Origin: Paenarthrobacter sp.
Lineage (GTDB): Bacteria; Actinomycetota; Actinomycetes; Actinomycetales; Micrococcaceae
Direction: 5' to 3'
DNA: 64,000 nucleotides
Assembly: GCA_031179305.1 (NCBI GenBank)
Contig: JAPSHX010000001.1
Coordinates: 443,994-507,993, forward strand
A program made the position numbers and the translations under genes. Positions within the stretch are counted from its first letter, which is position 1. Each line of letters begins with the position of its first letter. This document shows positions 18,329 to 26,204 of the stretch, piece after piece. The notes beneath the pieces were generated by a model, which was given only the letters and a program-made list of their open reading frames with translations, had not been told where the DNA came from and did no database searches.

Positions 18329-18556
18329 CTAGCTTTCGCCGGCGGAGTCGGAGCGGCCAAGAATGGTCTGCGGGATCCAGAAAGCGAGGGCGAACAGGCC
18401 GAGGCAGACGGCCATCGGCCACGGGTTATCCAGGCTGAGGAAGGAAAGCGAGTAGATGGCGCCCAGGAAGAGCACAATCATCACAAGGAACAGCACAATG
18501 CTGCTGCCCAGGCTGTTCTCTTTTTCAATGGGGGCGCTTGTGGCGTTCTTGGACAT
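18329..18556 (-). CDS. Small two-helix membrane protein, unknown function
   Basis: A 75-residue protein with two clear transmembrane segments (IVLFLVMIVLFLGAIYSL and MAVCLGLFALAFW), a polar N-terminus and a short charged C-terminal tail (GRSDSAGES). No family was recognised; small proteins like this are common in actinobacteria. A GAGGAG-type ribosome binding site lies just upstream of the ATG (complement of 18563-18568). It sits between deoC and the beta-helix lipoprotein on the same strand, and a terminator-like hairpin follows about 20 bp past its stop. Confidence 0.7.
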   Translation of the reverse strand: MSKNATSAPIEKENSLGSSIVLFLVMIVLFLGAIYSLSFLSLDNPWPMAVCLGLFALAFWIPQTILGRSDSAGES

Positions 18557-18608
18557 TCATTCCTCCTCGCCCCGCAGGGCTCAAAAATCTCTGACGGCAG
18601 CGGAAGCC

Positions 18609-19301
18609 CTAGTAGGCGGATGAACCCTGTTCACCCTTGACAATGGCAATTCCGGAGCTCGCTCCGATACGTGTTGCACCAGCAGCAATCATAGCCTGTG
18701 CATCGGCTAGGGAGCGCACGCCGCCTGAGGCCTTCACCCCCAGCTCCGGTCCCACGGTCTTGCGCATCAAGGCAACGTCTTCAACGGTGGCACCGCCGCC
18801 ATTGAATCCGGTGGACGTCTTGACGAAGTCCGCCCCGGCTTCCACGGCCGCTTCGCAGGCTATGACCTTCTGCGCATCGGTCAGCATGGAGGTCTCGATG
18901 ATGACCTTCAGGATGGCCTCACCGGCGTGGACTACCTCGGACACGGCCCTTATGTCGTCCACCAGCGCACCCTTGTCGTTGGCGCGGGCAGAAGCCATGT
19001 TGATCACCATGTCGATTTCATCCGCACCGTCCAGCACGGCTCCGCGGGCCTCGAAGGCCTTGACGTCGCTGGGGGTGGCGCCCAAGGGGAAGCCGACCAC
19101 CGAGCACGTGAGCACGCCCGAACCTTTGAGGGCCTTGGTGACGGTCTTGACCCAAACCGGATTCACGCACACCGACTTGAACTTGTACTCGACTGCCTCG
19201 GCGCACACCTTAAGGACGTCAGCCTCGCTGGCCTCCGGCTTCAACAGTGTGTGGTCAATGTAGGAGGCGATATTTGCAGGGGCGACGGCTTCGTTGCTCA
19301 T
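18609..19301 (-). CDS. deoC: Deoxyribose-phosphate aldolase
   Basis: A 230-residue class I aldolase that splits 2-deoxyribose 5-phosphate into glyceraldehyde 3-phosphate and acetaldehyde in deoxynucleoside catabolism. The Schiff-base lysine is in [11 protein letters not shown], and the N-terminal [12 protein letters not shown] block is typical of DeoC. The start is ATG 19299-19301 with GGAAGG six bases upstream; the longer frame to 19352 is not supported. The small membrane protein gene follows after 52 bp. Phosphosugar mutase and purine nucleoside phosphorylase, which act in the same pathway, lie 14-20 kb away. Confidence 0.93.
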   Translation of the reverse strand: MSNEAVAPANIASYIDHTLLKPEASEADVLKVCAEAVEYKFKSVCVNPVWVKTVTKALKGSGVLTCSVVGFPLGATPSDVKAFEARGAVLDGADEIDMVINMASARANDKGALVDDIRAVSEVVHAGEAILKVIIETSMLTDAQKVIACEAAVEAGADFVKTSTGFNGGGATVEDVALMRKTVGPELGVKASGGVRSLADAQAMIAAGATRIGASSGIAIVKGEQGSSAY

Positions 19302-19416
19302 GGGATCCTTCCGTGCAGGGCGTGGCCGGCCCGGTGGCCGCAGGGTTGTCACTGCCCGTCAAAGGACCATCTTGCCACATGCGCAGACGGCCCCTCGGGC
19401 CACCGTCAGCGGGGTG

Positions 19417-20304
19417 TCAGGCTGCGATCAACGCTGGCTGATCGTCTTTGCGCGCACTCAAGAGCAGGCCTGAGGCGCACAGCATCGCAGAGGACTCAGC
19501 GGAGAGAAGCAGGCCCAGTCGAAGTCCGTCGCAGGAGGCGGCATCGCCAATCGCCCAGATGCCCGGTACGGACGTGGCGAGGTCGCGACCTACTGAAATG
19601 CCGCCGTCGGGAGCGGTTGTTAGCCCGGCGCTTTCGGCGAGGTCGTTACGGGCAGTGCGCTCCTCGGCCAGCACCACCAGGTCGCCTTTCATGCTGCTGC
19701 CGTCTTCGAAGAGAATGCCCGTGGCAGGCAGCATGGAACCCGGCGCACCGGTGCCGCTGCCGGCGGAAGGCACGACGGCGGTTGGGCGGAGGGTTGTGCG
19801 GACGGGGCGGACCCCGCGGGCACGCAACACAGCCTCGGCCTGGCCCGCTGCCGGTCCGTTCCCAACGAGGATTCCCAATGGACGGCGGCCTACAACGCGA
19901 GTGACGTCCTTGACCGCTTCGCCGATGTTCGCGGCGTCGTCGATGGTGGAGTAGCTCAGGCTGGATTCGGCGCCCGCCACCGGTGGGAGGGCCGGTGCCG
20001 AGCCGGTCGCAATGACCAACTGGTCGTAGGAAAATTCCATGCCATCCACGGTGGTGACAATTCGTGAGTCAGCGTCGATGAAGCTCGCCGCCTGCCCGAA
20101 GCGGACCGAAACCTGGGGAAGTTCAGCGAGTTCCAACAGGGCGTCCGCGTAGTCGTCGCGGTTGCTGAGCAGAGTGATGGTTCCGTGGAAAGCGCGCTGA
20201 CGGGAGTCGGTTCCTCCGGCAAGTCGCCGCACCAGAGCCTGGGCCGCTGGACCAGCGCCTGCAATGACGATGTGGAGGGAAGATGCGGACGGGATGGCGG
20301 ACAT
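19417..20304 (-). CDS. Short FAD/NAD(P)-dependent oxidoreductase (NirB N-domain-like)
   Basis: A 295-residue pyridine nucleotide-disulfide-type oxidoreductase. The FAD motif is IVIAGAGPAAQALV near residue 12, a second nucleotide-binding motif is GILVGNGPAAGQAE near residue 148, and the second FAD motif is GIWAIGDAAS near the C-terminus. It is shorter than full enzymes (about 400 residues) and lacks the C-terminal interface domain. It resembles the FAD half of NirB and of the NasB in this window. Partner and substrate are unknown. A palindrome and phased pentamers lie in its 189-bp upstream region, shared with the divergent RibD-like gene. Confidence 0.7.
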   Translation of the reverse strand: MSAIPSASSLHIVIAGAGPAAQALVRRLAGGTDSRQRAFHGTITLLSNRDDYADALLELAELPQVSVRFGQAASFIDADSRIVTTVDGMEFSYDQLVIATGSAPALPPVAGAESSLSYSTIDDAANIGEAVKDVTRVVGRRPLGILVGNGPAAGQAEAVLRARGVRPVRTTLRPTAVVPSAGSGTGAPGSMLPATGILFEDGSSMKGDLVVLAEERTARNDLAESAGLTTAPDGGISVGRDLATSVPGIWAIGDAASCDGLRLGLLLSAESSAMLCASGLLLSARKDDQPALIAA

Positions 20305-20359
20305 GTTTGGCCCTTTCGCTCATGTGACCTGCTGTTGATCATCAGCGTAGGGGGCCGGT

Positions 20360-20386
20360 TTTTCGCGGGTGTTTCACCGCTGTTGC
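20360..20386 (-). promoter_or_regulatory. Weak GlnR-like phased pentamers upstream of FAD oxidoreductase
   Basis: Read on the plus strand, TTTTC (20360), GTTTC (20371) and GTTGC (20382) are 11 bp apart; on the minus strand this reads GCAAC-n6-GAAAC-n6-GAAAA. It lies 56 bp before the start codon. This is weaker than the sites at nirB and narK and may be chance. Confidence 0.3.
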
Positions 20387-20414
20387 CATCTTTGGCCGAT
20401 CCGTAGCGTGGTGT

Positions 20415-20428
20415 TTACCGGCCGGTAA
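20415..20428. promoter_or_regulatory. 14-bp perfect palindrome between divergent genes
   Basis: TTACCGGCCGGTAA at 20415-20428 is a perfect palindrome in the intergenic space between the FAD oxidoreductase and the RibD-like reductase. Its form suits a homodimeric repressor operator. The binding protein is unknown. Confidence 0.4.
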
Positions 20429-20493
20429 TAACGTGGATCACATTGCGCGGGCGGACCGTTCTGCCCCGGCCGCCGTGGTGGCATGATGGGCGA

Positions 20494-21090
20494 ATGAGCC
20501 AAGTCACGTGCGATCTGACTGTTTCCCTGGATGGATTTGTTGCCGGCCCCAACCAGCGCGTGGAGGAGCCGTTGGATGACGGCGGAGAGCTCCTGCACCG
20601 ATGGATGTTCGAAGAGCCGGAGGCGAATGCGCCCGAGATTGAAGGGATCCTCGCGGCCGGTGCGTTCATCATGGGACGCAACATGTTTGCCGGCCCAGGA
20701 CCCGAGGCATGGGGCACGGAATGGCGGGGCTGGTGGGGCGACGAACCGCCGTATCACGCACCGGTTTTTGTCCTCACCCACCATCGCCGTGAGCCGTTGG
20801 AGATGGAAGGCGGGACAACGTTCAACTTCGTCACCGACGGCATCGAATCAGCGTTGGCGCAGGCCCGGGATGCTGCCGGTGACAAAGATGTGGCCATTGC
20901 CGGGGGAGCGCAGACCGCCCGCCAGTATCTTTCGGCCGGGCTCATGGACGAGCTCCGGCTCCACATTTCACCCATGGTCCTGGGTGGTGGCGAGCGATTG
21001 CTCGACGGCGTGGGGGACCTGAGGCTTGAACAGGCAGAGGTGCGCGGGACTGGCCTGGTGACACATGTGCGGTATCGGGTGATCCGTTAG
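20494..21090 (+). CDS. RibD C-terminal / dihydrofolate reductase-like protein
   Basis: A 198-residue protein of the RibD C-terminal domain family, which shares the dihydrofolate reductase fold and probably uses NADPH. Visible motifs: SLDGFVAGPNQ at the N-terminus, FIMGRNMF in the middle and VAIAGGAQTARQYL near residue 140, the nucleotide-binding turn of this family. The physiological substrate is not known; many members are annotated only as putative reductases. ATG 20494 is chosen because the protein then begins SQVTCDLTVSLDG as relatives do; the frame extends upstream to 20443 without further similarity. It stands alone, convergent with the ArsR gene. Confidence 0.78.
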   Translation: MSQVTCDLTVSLDGFVAGPNQRVEEPLDDGGELLHRWMFEEPEANAPEIEGILAAGAFIMGRNMFAGPGPEAWGTEWRGWWGDEPPYHAPVFVLTHHRREPLEMEGGTTFNFVTDGIESALAQARDAAGDKDVAIAGGAQTARQYLSAGLMDELRLHISPMVLGGGERLLDGVGDLRLEQAEVRGTGLVTHVRYRVIR

Positions 21091-21120
21091 TCTCGTTCTT
21101 CTTTGGCGGAGTCGGGAAAC

Positions 21121-21510
21121 TCAGCCGTGAGTGGGTTCGCCGGTGAGCCGATGATCGGCGTGGTTGATGGTTTCCTGTATCAGGCGGAGAAGGTGTCCAT
21201 CATGGAGCGAATAGATGACGTGTCTCCCGTCTTTCCGGGTGTCCACCAGGCCGCTCAACCGGAGCTTGGCAAGATGCTGACTGACCACCGTGCGCGGGAC
21301 CGTTGCTTCCCCCACAAGTTCCGTGACAGTTTTTGGTCCCTGCGCGAGCTGCCAAAGCAAGTGCAGGCGTGTCGGTTCGGCCAGCATCCGGAGTGTGCCC
21401 GCGGCACTCTCAAGGTGCTCCGGCCCCGGGACGACCAGGTGGAACAGCGAAGGCTGTTCAGAAGCGTCGTGGGACTGGTTATTCGGTTGGTTGCTTGGTT
21501 GGCTGCTCAA
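21121..21510 (-). CDS. ArsR-family helix-turn-helix repressor
   Basis: A 129-residue winged-helix regulator. The ArsR core is MLAEPTRLHLLWQL, then the recognition region VPRTVVSQHLAKLRLSGLV and the wing DGRHVIYSL. No CVC metal-binding pair is seen in the recognition helix; the DGHLLRLIQETINHADH tail has two histidines that could bind metal at an alpha-5 site. The start is TTG 21508-21510 with GGGAG seven bases upstream, inside the 3' end of the MFS gene, giving a 32-bp overlap and probable coupled translation. It likely represses its own operon through the inverted repeat at 22775-22806. Confidence 0.85.
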   Translation of the reverse strand: MSSQPSNQPNNQSHDASEQPSLFHLVVPGPEHLESAAGTLRMLAEPTRLHLLWQLAQGPKTVTELVGEATVPRTVVSQHLAKLRLSGLVDTRKDGRHVIYSLHDGHLLRLIQETINHADHRLTGEPTHG

Positions 21511-22756
21511 CGCTGTACTCCCTCGCAACGGACTCTTCGGCTCCCGTGACGGATTGCCGGGGCCAGGACAGGAAAGCTCCCGCACTGCCTAGTATCGCAA
21601 GAATTGTCAGTGTCAACGCAGCCCAGCCCAGACCAGCGGCGGCACCAAGCCAGCCGGCCAACGGGTAGGCGAGGATGTAGCAGGCATGCGACAGGGAAAA
21701 CTGGGCGGTGAACACGTAGGGCCTGGTGACGACGGCGGAGGCGTCCCGCAGGAGTCTGGAAGATGGCGTGAGGATCGCGGAATTGCCGGAGCCCAGCACG
21801 AACCACAACCCCATCAACCACCACCAGCCACTGTTCGGTGAAGCCAGGGAGGTAACTGCCGTGGTCACCACCAGGGCCACGGGGATCACGGCGGCACCGG
21901 TGAACAGGACGGCTGCGTTGCCAAACCTCTGAAGTGCACGTGGCGCCAAGATGGCCACCATCATCGATCCAATCCCAAAGCTGGCCAAAGCAAGAGCCAA
22001 ATCGGTCTCAGGTCGATGCAAGACTTCGCGAACGTAGACCACTGAGTTCACCAACACCAAGGCCGTAGGAGCGGCTACCACCACGTTGAGCGCAAGCAGA
22101 GATCGTAGCCTGCGGTTGCTCCAGAAAATGCGTGTACCAAGGGTGGTCCGGTGCCAGAGTGTTCCGGACGTTCCATATCCTGACGCAGTGGAAGGAAGCG
22201 CAGTGATAGCCACCATGCCGGCAGAAAACAGGAATCCGAACACAGTACCCAGGAAGAGGTTGCTGTAACTGACCACTGTGAGCAACAGCGCTGCGACGGC
22301 GGGGCTGACGAGGGTCTCCATGTCGTAGGCCAGCCGGGATAGGGACAATGCCCGGGTATAGTCCCGGTCCTTCTTGAGCACTTCGGGAATCAGGGACTGG
22401 AATGTTGGTGTAAAGGTGGCGGAGGCTGACTGCAGCAGGAAGACCACAGCATAGATTTGCCACTCTTCAGTGATGAACGGCAGGCACAAAGCCATCAAGG
22501 CCCTGATGAGGTCCGCGCCAATCAACACTGGCTTTTTAGGAAGCCGGGCTACGAGGGCGTTGATCACGGGGGCGAAGCCTACGTACGCCAGCATCTTGAT
22601 GGTTAGGGCAGTTGCCATCACCGCACCTGCATTGCTTGCGGCTAGATCAAACGCCATCAGGCCCAAGGCCACCGTCAGGAGGCCGGTTCCGATCAGTGCC
22701 ACGACCTGTGCTGCAAAGAGCCGACGGTACGTGACGTCCTTCAGCACCGACAACAT
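21479..22756 (-). CDS. MFS transporter (drug/metal exporter type)
   Basis: A 425-residue major facilitator protein with about 12 hydrophobic segments, of the MFS type often annotated as macrolide or multidrug exporter. It begins MLSVLKDVTYRRLFAAQ, typical for that group. ATG 22754-22756 has a very good AAGGAG ribosome binding site; the longer frame to 22927 has none and would run through the operator. It is the first gene of a two-gene unit with arsR, which overlaps its 3' end. Control by the ArsR protein suggests export of a toxic metal or drug; the substrate is unknown. Confidence 0.85.
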   Translation of the reverse strand: MLSVLKDVTYRRLFAAQVVALIGTGLLTVALGLMAFDLAASNAGAVMATALTIKMLAYVGFAPVINALVARLPKKPVLIGADLIRALMALCLPFITEEWQIYAVVFLLQSASATFTPTFQSLIPEVLKKDRDYTRALSLSRLAYDMETLVSPAVAALLLTVVSYSNLFLGTVFGFLFSAGMVAITALPSTASGYGTSGTLWHRTTLGTRIFWSNRRLRSLLALNVVVAAPTALVLVNSVVYVREVLHRPETDLALALASFGIGSMMVAILAPRALQRFGNAAVLFTGAAVIPVALVVTTAVTSLASPNSGWWWLMGLWFVLGSGNSAILTPSSRLLRDASAVVTRPYVFTAQFSLSHACYILAYPLAGWLGAAAGLGWAALTLTILAILGSAGAFLSWPRQSVTGAEESVAREYSVEQPTKQPTE

Positions 22757-22774
22757 AAAGCACTCCTTCATCCC

Positions 22775-22806
22775 ATAAGTGCACATGTGCGCGTTCATGC
22801 ACTTAT
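22775..22806 (-). promoter_or_regulatory. Operator-like inverted repeat upstream of MFS-arsR
   Basis: Perfect 9-bp arms ATAAGTGCA (22775-22783) and TGCACTTAT (22798-22806) with a 14-base spacer, 19 bp upstream of the MFS start codon. Spacing and AT-rich outer ends suit an ArsR dimer site. Autoregulation by the downstream ArsR is inferred. Confidence 0.6.
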
Positions 22807-22955
22807 TAGCGTAGCTCGGAGTGGGTGCGGTGGAAGCGGGCGGATGGTCGAGGTGTCCAACGAGGTCCTCGGTAAGGCCGGGCCGAACACGTGAAACCAC
22901 CGCCACCCTGCGGCGGAGTGGATTCAATGTCTGTCACCCGCTGTACACTGAACTA

Positions 22956-22971
22956 TCGAACATATATTCGA
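22956..22971 (+). promoter_or_regulatory. SOS (LexA) box upstream of umuD
   Basis: TCGAACATATATTCGA at 22956-22971, 14 bp before the umuD start. The left half matches the actinobacterial LexA half-site TCGAAC; the right half has one change (ATTCGA for GTTCGA). A possible CTGTCA (-35, 22931) and TATCGA (-10, 22954) would place the box over the promoter. Confidence 0.75.
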
Positions 22972-22984
22972 AAAAAGGTGTGTT

Positions 22985-23416
22985 GTGGGTGTGATAGTCG
23001 GCCCCCGCGTGGTAGATGCGGGCTTTTCCCTTATGTCAGTACTGCTGGCGCCTATCCCGGTGGCGGCGGGCTATCCATCGCCTGCGCAAGACTATTTTGA
23101 TGGTCGGATCGATCTCAACGAGCACCTGATCAAGGATGTCACCAGCACTTTTGTCGTGCGGGTGACCGGCGAGTCCATGGAGGGCTCCGGTATCAGCGAC
23201 GGGGACGAGTTGATCGTCAACCGGGCGCTCGAGCCCAAGGATGGGTCCGTCGTCGTGGCTGTCCTTGATGGCGAGCTGACCATCAAAAGGCTGCGGGTCA
23301 CGCCCTCCGGCGTAGTACTGCAGGCCGACAATCCCAAGTACCCGGACATTCGCGTCCCCGCAATGTCGGAGCTGACCATTTGGGGTGTGGCCACCACATG
23401 CCTGCATCATATTTGA
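22985..23416 (+). CDS. umuD: UmuD-like SOS mutagenesis protein (S24 family)
   Basis: A 143-residue self-cleaving LexA-like peptidase without a DNA-binding domain, as in UmuD. The predicted cleavage bond is A28-G29 in VAAGYPSPAQDY. The catalytic pair is S64 in GESMEGSGI and K101 in LTIKRLR. After RecA-stimulated cleavage it would join UmuC to form DNA polymerase V for translesion synthesis. The start is GTG 22985 after AAAGG; a second in-frame GTG is at 22991. Unlike the usual umuDC operon, umuC lies 3.2 kb downstream under its own SOS box, with lacI and a sugar transporter between. Confidence 0.92.
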   Translation: MGVIVGPRVVDAGFSLMSVLLAPIPVAAGYPSPAQDYFDGRIDLNEHLIKDVTSTFVVRVTGESMEGSGISDGDELIVNRALEPKDGSVVVAVLDGELTIKRLRVTPSGVVLQADNPKYPDIRVPAMSELTIWGVATTCLHHI

Positions 23417-23421
23417 CTGTT

Positions 23422-24429
23422 TCAACCCGGCGGGGCTGTCGAGTTTCGCACCACGAGCTGCGGTGCGAGGCGCCTGTCTGCGGCGGGCCCATCGGGATTG
23501 CTGAGGCGTTCCAGGGCAACGGTTCCCGCAATCTGCCCGAGTTCAACGGCGTGGAGGTCAACGGATGTGAGGTCGATGCCATGAAGCCCTGAGGTCCTCG
23601 AGTTGTCGTATCCCACCAGGGAAAGCTCGGACGGCAACGAAAGGCCCTTCGCGTACGCAGCCTCGCGGGCGCCGAGGGCGAGCTGGTCATTGTGGGTGAA
23701 GATAGCCGTTGGTCGGTCAGTCATGCCGAGCAATTCGGCGGCCGCCCGCCGTCCTGCGTCCTGCGTGAAGTCATCGGCCGCCAGCAAGAGCGGCTTCAGC
23801 CCGGCGTCGCGCATGGTTTGTGCATAACTCTGCCTGCGGACCGTATGGCCGTCGTGCACGGGACCTGCCAAGTGCGCGATCCTCGTGTGGCCCAGCCCGA
23901 TGAGGTGTTCGGTGGCTGCACGGGCGCCGGCGGCATCGTCTGAATAGACACTGTCCACGCCATCCACGGGACGCGTCACGCTGACCAGCGGAACGATCTT
24001 GGCCAATTCATGGACCCGTTCGTCCGAATCCAGCAGGGTGGCGGCGATGATTATGCCCACTCGTGCCTCAATGAGTGATTCCAGCGCGCCTTCATCCTCG
24101 CCGTCAACGGATCGGGAGACGCTCAGGATGAGCCTGTTGCCGTCCTGGGGCAGCGCCATGCGGACGCCACTGAGGATGTCGGCGTAGATCTCGTTGCGGA
24201 TGTCCATGAGATGGAGCCCGACGGCGGAGCGATGCTTTCGTGCGAGATCGGCGGCTACTGCGTTTGGCCGGTAGCCTAGACGCTTTGCGGCATTGAAGAT
24301 TGCCTGTTTGCTTTCCTCGCTGACGCCCGGCGCACCCCGGAAGGCAAAGGACACTAAGGTTCGGGAGACGCCGACTTCCCTGGCGACGTCGCTTTGGGTG
24401 GCCGAACGATGACGGTTGTCGATAACCAT
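23422..24429 (-). CDS. LacI-family transcriptional repressor
   Basis: A 335-residue LacI/GalR regulator. The N-terminal HTH is SDVAREVGVSRTLVSFAF, followed by the hinge (LGYRPNAVAADLARKHR) and a periplasmic-binding-protein-like sugar domain (ATEHLIGLGHTRIAHLAGP, TAIFTHNDQLALGA). ATG is at 24427-24429 with GGGAGG eight bases upstream. It is divergent from the sugar transporter gene, with an inverted repeat between them, so it most likely controls that transporter. The effector sugar is unknown. Its 3' end is convergent with umuD, five bases apart. Confidence 0.9.
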   Translation of the reverse strand: MVIDNRHRSATQSDVAREVGVSRTLVSFAFRGAPGVSEESKQAIFNAAKRLGYRPNAVAADLARKHRSAVGLHLMDIRNEIYADILSGVRMALPQDGNRLILSVSRSVDGEDEGALESLIEARVGIIIAATLLDSDERVHELAKIVPLVSVTRPVDGVDSVYSDDAAGARAATEHLIGLGHTRIAHLAGPVHDGHTVRRQSYAQTMRDAGLKPLLLAADDFTQDAGRRAAAELLGMTDRPTAIFTHNDQLALGAREAAYAKGLSLPSELSLVGYDNSRTSGLHGIDLTSVDLHAVELGQIAGTVALERLSNPDGPAADRRLAPQLVVRNSTAPPG

Positions 24430-24450
24430 GTCCTCATCCTCCCATGACGC

Positions 24451-24500
24451 AAAGGCGTAAATTCAGCAATTTGTTAGTTTGACCTTACATTTAAGCCTTT
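24451..24500. promoter_or_regulatory. Inverted repeat between lacI and sugar transporter
   Basis: AAAGGCGTAAAT (24451-24462) and ATTTAAGCCTTT (24489-24500) are inverted copies with one mismatch in 12, 26 bases apart. They lie between the divergent starts and could be the two half-operators or paired operators of the LacI-type repressor. Confidence 0.5.
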
Positions 24501-24564
24501 CGCGCGTTAGTCTGTATCTGGGACGGGTGAATATGACCCGCAACACACTGACAAAGGAGTCCTG

Positions 24565-26031
24565 ATGTCTGCCACACAACTGCAGCGGGGTGCCGCCGAT
24601 GGCACCTCACTCCCGCCGCTGACAAATGGTCCGCACAGAAAGCGCCTGGGCCTCGTTGCCTTGGTAGCCACCTTCGGTGGTCTTCTCTTCGGCTATGACA
24701 CCGGAGTCATCAACGGCGCACTGAGGCCGATGACCCTGGACCTTGCATTGACGCCACTGACGGAAGGGATTGTCACCAGCTCCCTGTTGTTCGGAGCGGC
24801 CGCCGGAGCAGTTGGTGGTGGGCGCCTGTCGGATGGTTGGGGTCGCCGCAAGACGATCATCCTGCTTGCCGTCCTGTTCTTTGCCGGGACGCTTGCGTGC
24901 GTCTTCGCACCGAGCTTCGAAGTCATGGTGCTGGGACGGGTCATCCTCGGGTTGGCCGTCGGTGGCGCCTCTACCGTGGTCCCTGTATTCCTGGCCGAGC
25001 TGGCACCGTATGAAATCCGCGGCTCCCTTGCGGGACGGAACGAACTCATGATCGTCATTGGGCAGCTCGCGGCTTTCGTGGTCAACGCCATCATCGGCAA
25101 TGTCTGGGGTGAATTCGGGGGAGTCTGGCGCATTATGCTTGCGGTTGCAGCCCTGCCCGCCATAGCCCTGTTCTTCGGTATGCTGCGCATGCCTGAATCG
25201 CCGCGTTGGCTGATTTCCAAGGGGCGCTCGCAAGAAGCGCTGGAAGTGCTCAAGACCATTCGATCCGTGGAGCGCGCCCAAGCTGAAATGGCCGATGTGA
25301 AGCACTTGGCTGATGAGGAACGGGCGTCGAAGGCAACCTCCTGGGGAGCGCTCAAGGACAAATGGATCTTGCGGATTGTGCTGGTAGGTATCGGCTTGGG
25401 CGTGGCTCAGCAGCTGACGGGTATCAACTCGATCATGTATTACGGCCAGTCCGTGCTGGTTGAAGCCGGCTTCGACTCAAGTGGGGCCCTCATAGCCAAC
25501 GTCGCCCCCGGTGTCATCGCCGTCGTGGGTGGCGTCATTGCCTTGACGCTCATGCAACGGATCAATCGACGTACCACCCTGCTCCTTGGATTCACGCTGA
25601 CCACTGCCTGTCACTTCCTCATCGGAATCGCCTCGATCGTCCTGCCCGTCGGCAATGCCGCACGCCCCTTCGTCATCTTGTTCCTGGTGGTTGCGTTTGT
25701 GGGTTCCATGCAGACATTCCTCAACATCGCAGTGTGGGTGATGCTGTCCGAGATCTTCCCGCTGCATGTTCGCGGGTTCGCAATAGGCCTGTCGGTATTC
25801 TGCCTCTGGATCGCCAATGCGCTCCTCGGCCTCTTCTTCCCCACCTTGGTGGCGGGCGTCGGGATTACGGGAACGTTCTTCCTCTTTGGGATTGTTGGAA
25901 TCCTGGCCCTCATCTTCATTTACACGCAGGTTCCCGAAACCCGCGGACGCACCCTGGAGGCACTGGAAGAAGACGTGACCACCGGGGCCATCTACCTGGT
26001 GCACAAGAAAGAGTCGGCTGGGATTTCCTAA
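24565..26031 (+). CDS. Sugar porter family MFS transporter (IolT-like)
   Basis: A 488-residue sugar:H+ symporter of the major facilitator superfamily. Signature motifs of the sugar porter family are all present: GYDTGVINGAL in helix 1, LSDGWGRRKTI in loop 2-3, PESPRWL after helix 6, QQLTGINSIMYYG in helix 7 and PETRGRTLEALE at the C-terminus. Resemblance to myo-inositol and xylose carriers is general; the substrate cannot be fixed. ATG 24565 follows AAAGGAG. It is divergent from lacI, which probably represses it, and is followed by an intrinsic terminator-like hairpin. Confidence 0.9.
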   Translation: MSATQLQRGAADGTSLPPLTNGPHRKRLGLVALVATFGGLLFGYDTGVINGALRPMTLDLALTPLTEGIVTSSLLFGAAAGAVGGGRLSDGWGRRKTIILLAVLFFAGTLACVFAPSFEVMVLGRVILGLAVGGASTVVPVFLAELAPYEIRGSLAGRNELMIVIGQLAAFVVNAIIGNVWGEFGGVWRIMLAVAALPAIALFFGMLRMPESPRWLISKGRSQEALEVLKTIRSVERAQAEMADVKHLADEERASKATSWGALKDKWILRIVLVGIGLGVAQQLTGINSIMYYGQSVLVEAGFDSSGALIANVAPGVIAVVGGVIALTLMQRINRRTTLLLGFTLTTACHFLIGIASIVLPVGNAARPFVILFLVVAFVGSMQTFLNIAVWVMLSEIFPLHVRGFAIGLSVFCLWIANALLGLFFPTLVAGVGITGTFFLFGIVGILALIFIYTQVPETRGRTLEALEEDVTTGAIYLVHKKESAGIS

Positions 26032-26051
26032 ATCTCAGTACTAGCCGCATC

Positions 26052-26088
26052 CCGCTGGGCCGGACTTTTCCACAGTCCGGCCCAGCGG
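26052..26088 (+). terminator. Hairpin after the sugar transporter
   Basis: Perfect 15-bp arms CCGCTGGGCCGGACT (26052-26066) and its complement (26074-26088) with a 7-base loop, followed by AATGTTTCTTGT, a T-rich tail. It is placed 20 bp after the stop codon and before the umuC SOS promoter. Confidence 0.8.
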
Positions 26089-26125
26089 AATGTTTCTTGT
26101 CAGAGGCTGCCGGTACAGTAAATGT

Positions 26126-26145
26126 ATTCGAACATACGTTCGAAT
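26126..26145 (+). promoter_or_regulatory. SOS (LexA) box upstream of umuC
   Basis: TCGAACATACGTTCGA at 26128-26143 matches the actinobacterial LexA box in both half-sites, and the symmetry extends to 20 bp (26126-26145) with one mismatch. It is about 60 bp before umuC. A possible promoter TTGTCA (26097) and TAAATG (26119) lies just upstream. Confidence 0.88.
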
Positions 26146-26204
26146 GCGCGGCGTGTCCCGCACCCGAATTCGGGCACGCGTGCTAGCTCGAGTCAGGGAG
26201 TGGA

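Noticed and set aside
22757..22927. Upstream extension of the MFS exporter to 22927
   Set aside because: It would translate through the operator-like repeat; ATG 22756 has an AAGGAG site and gives the usual N-terminus.
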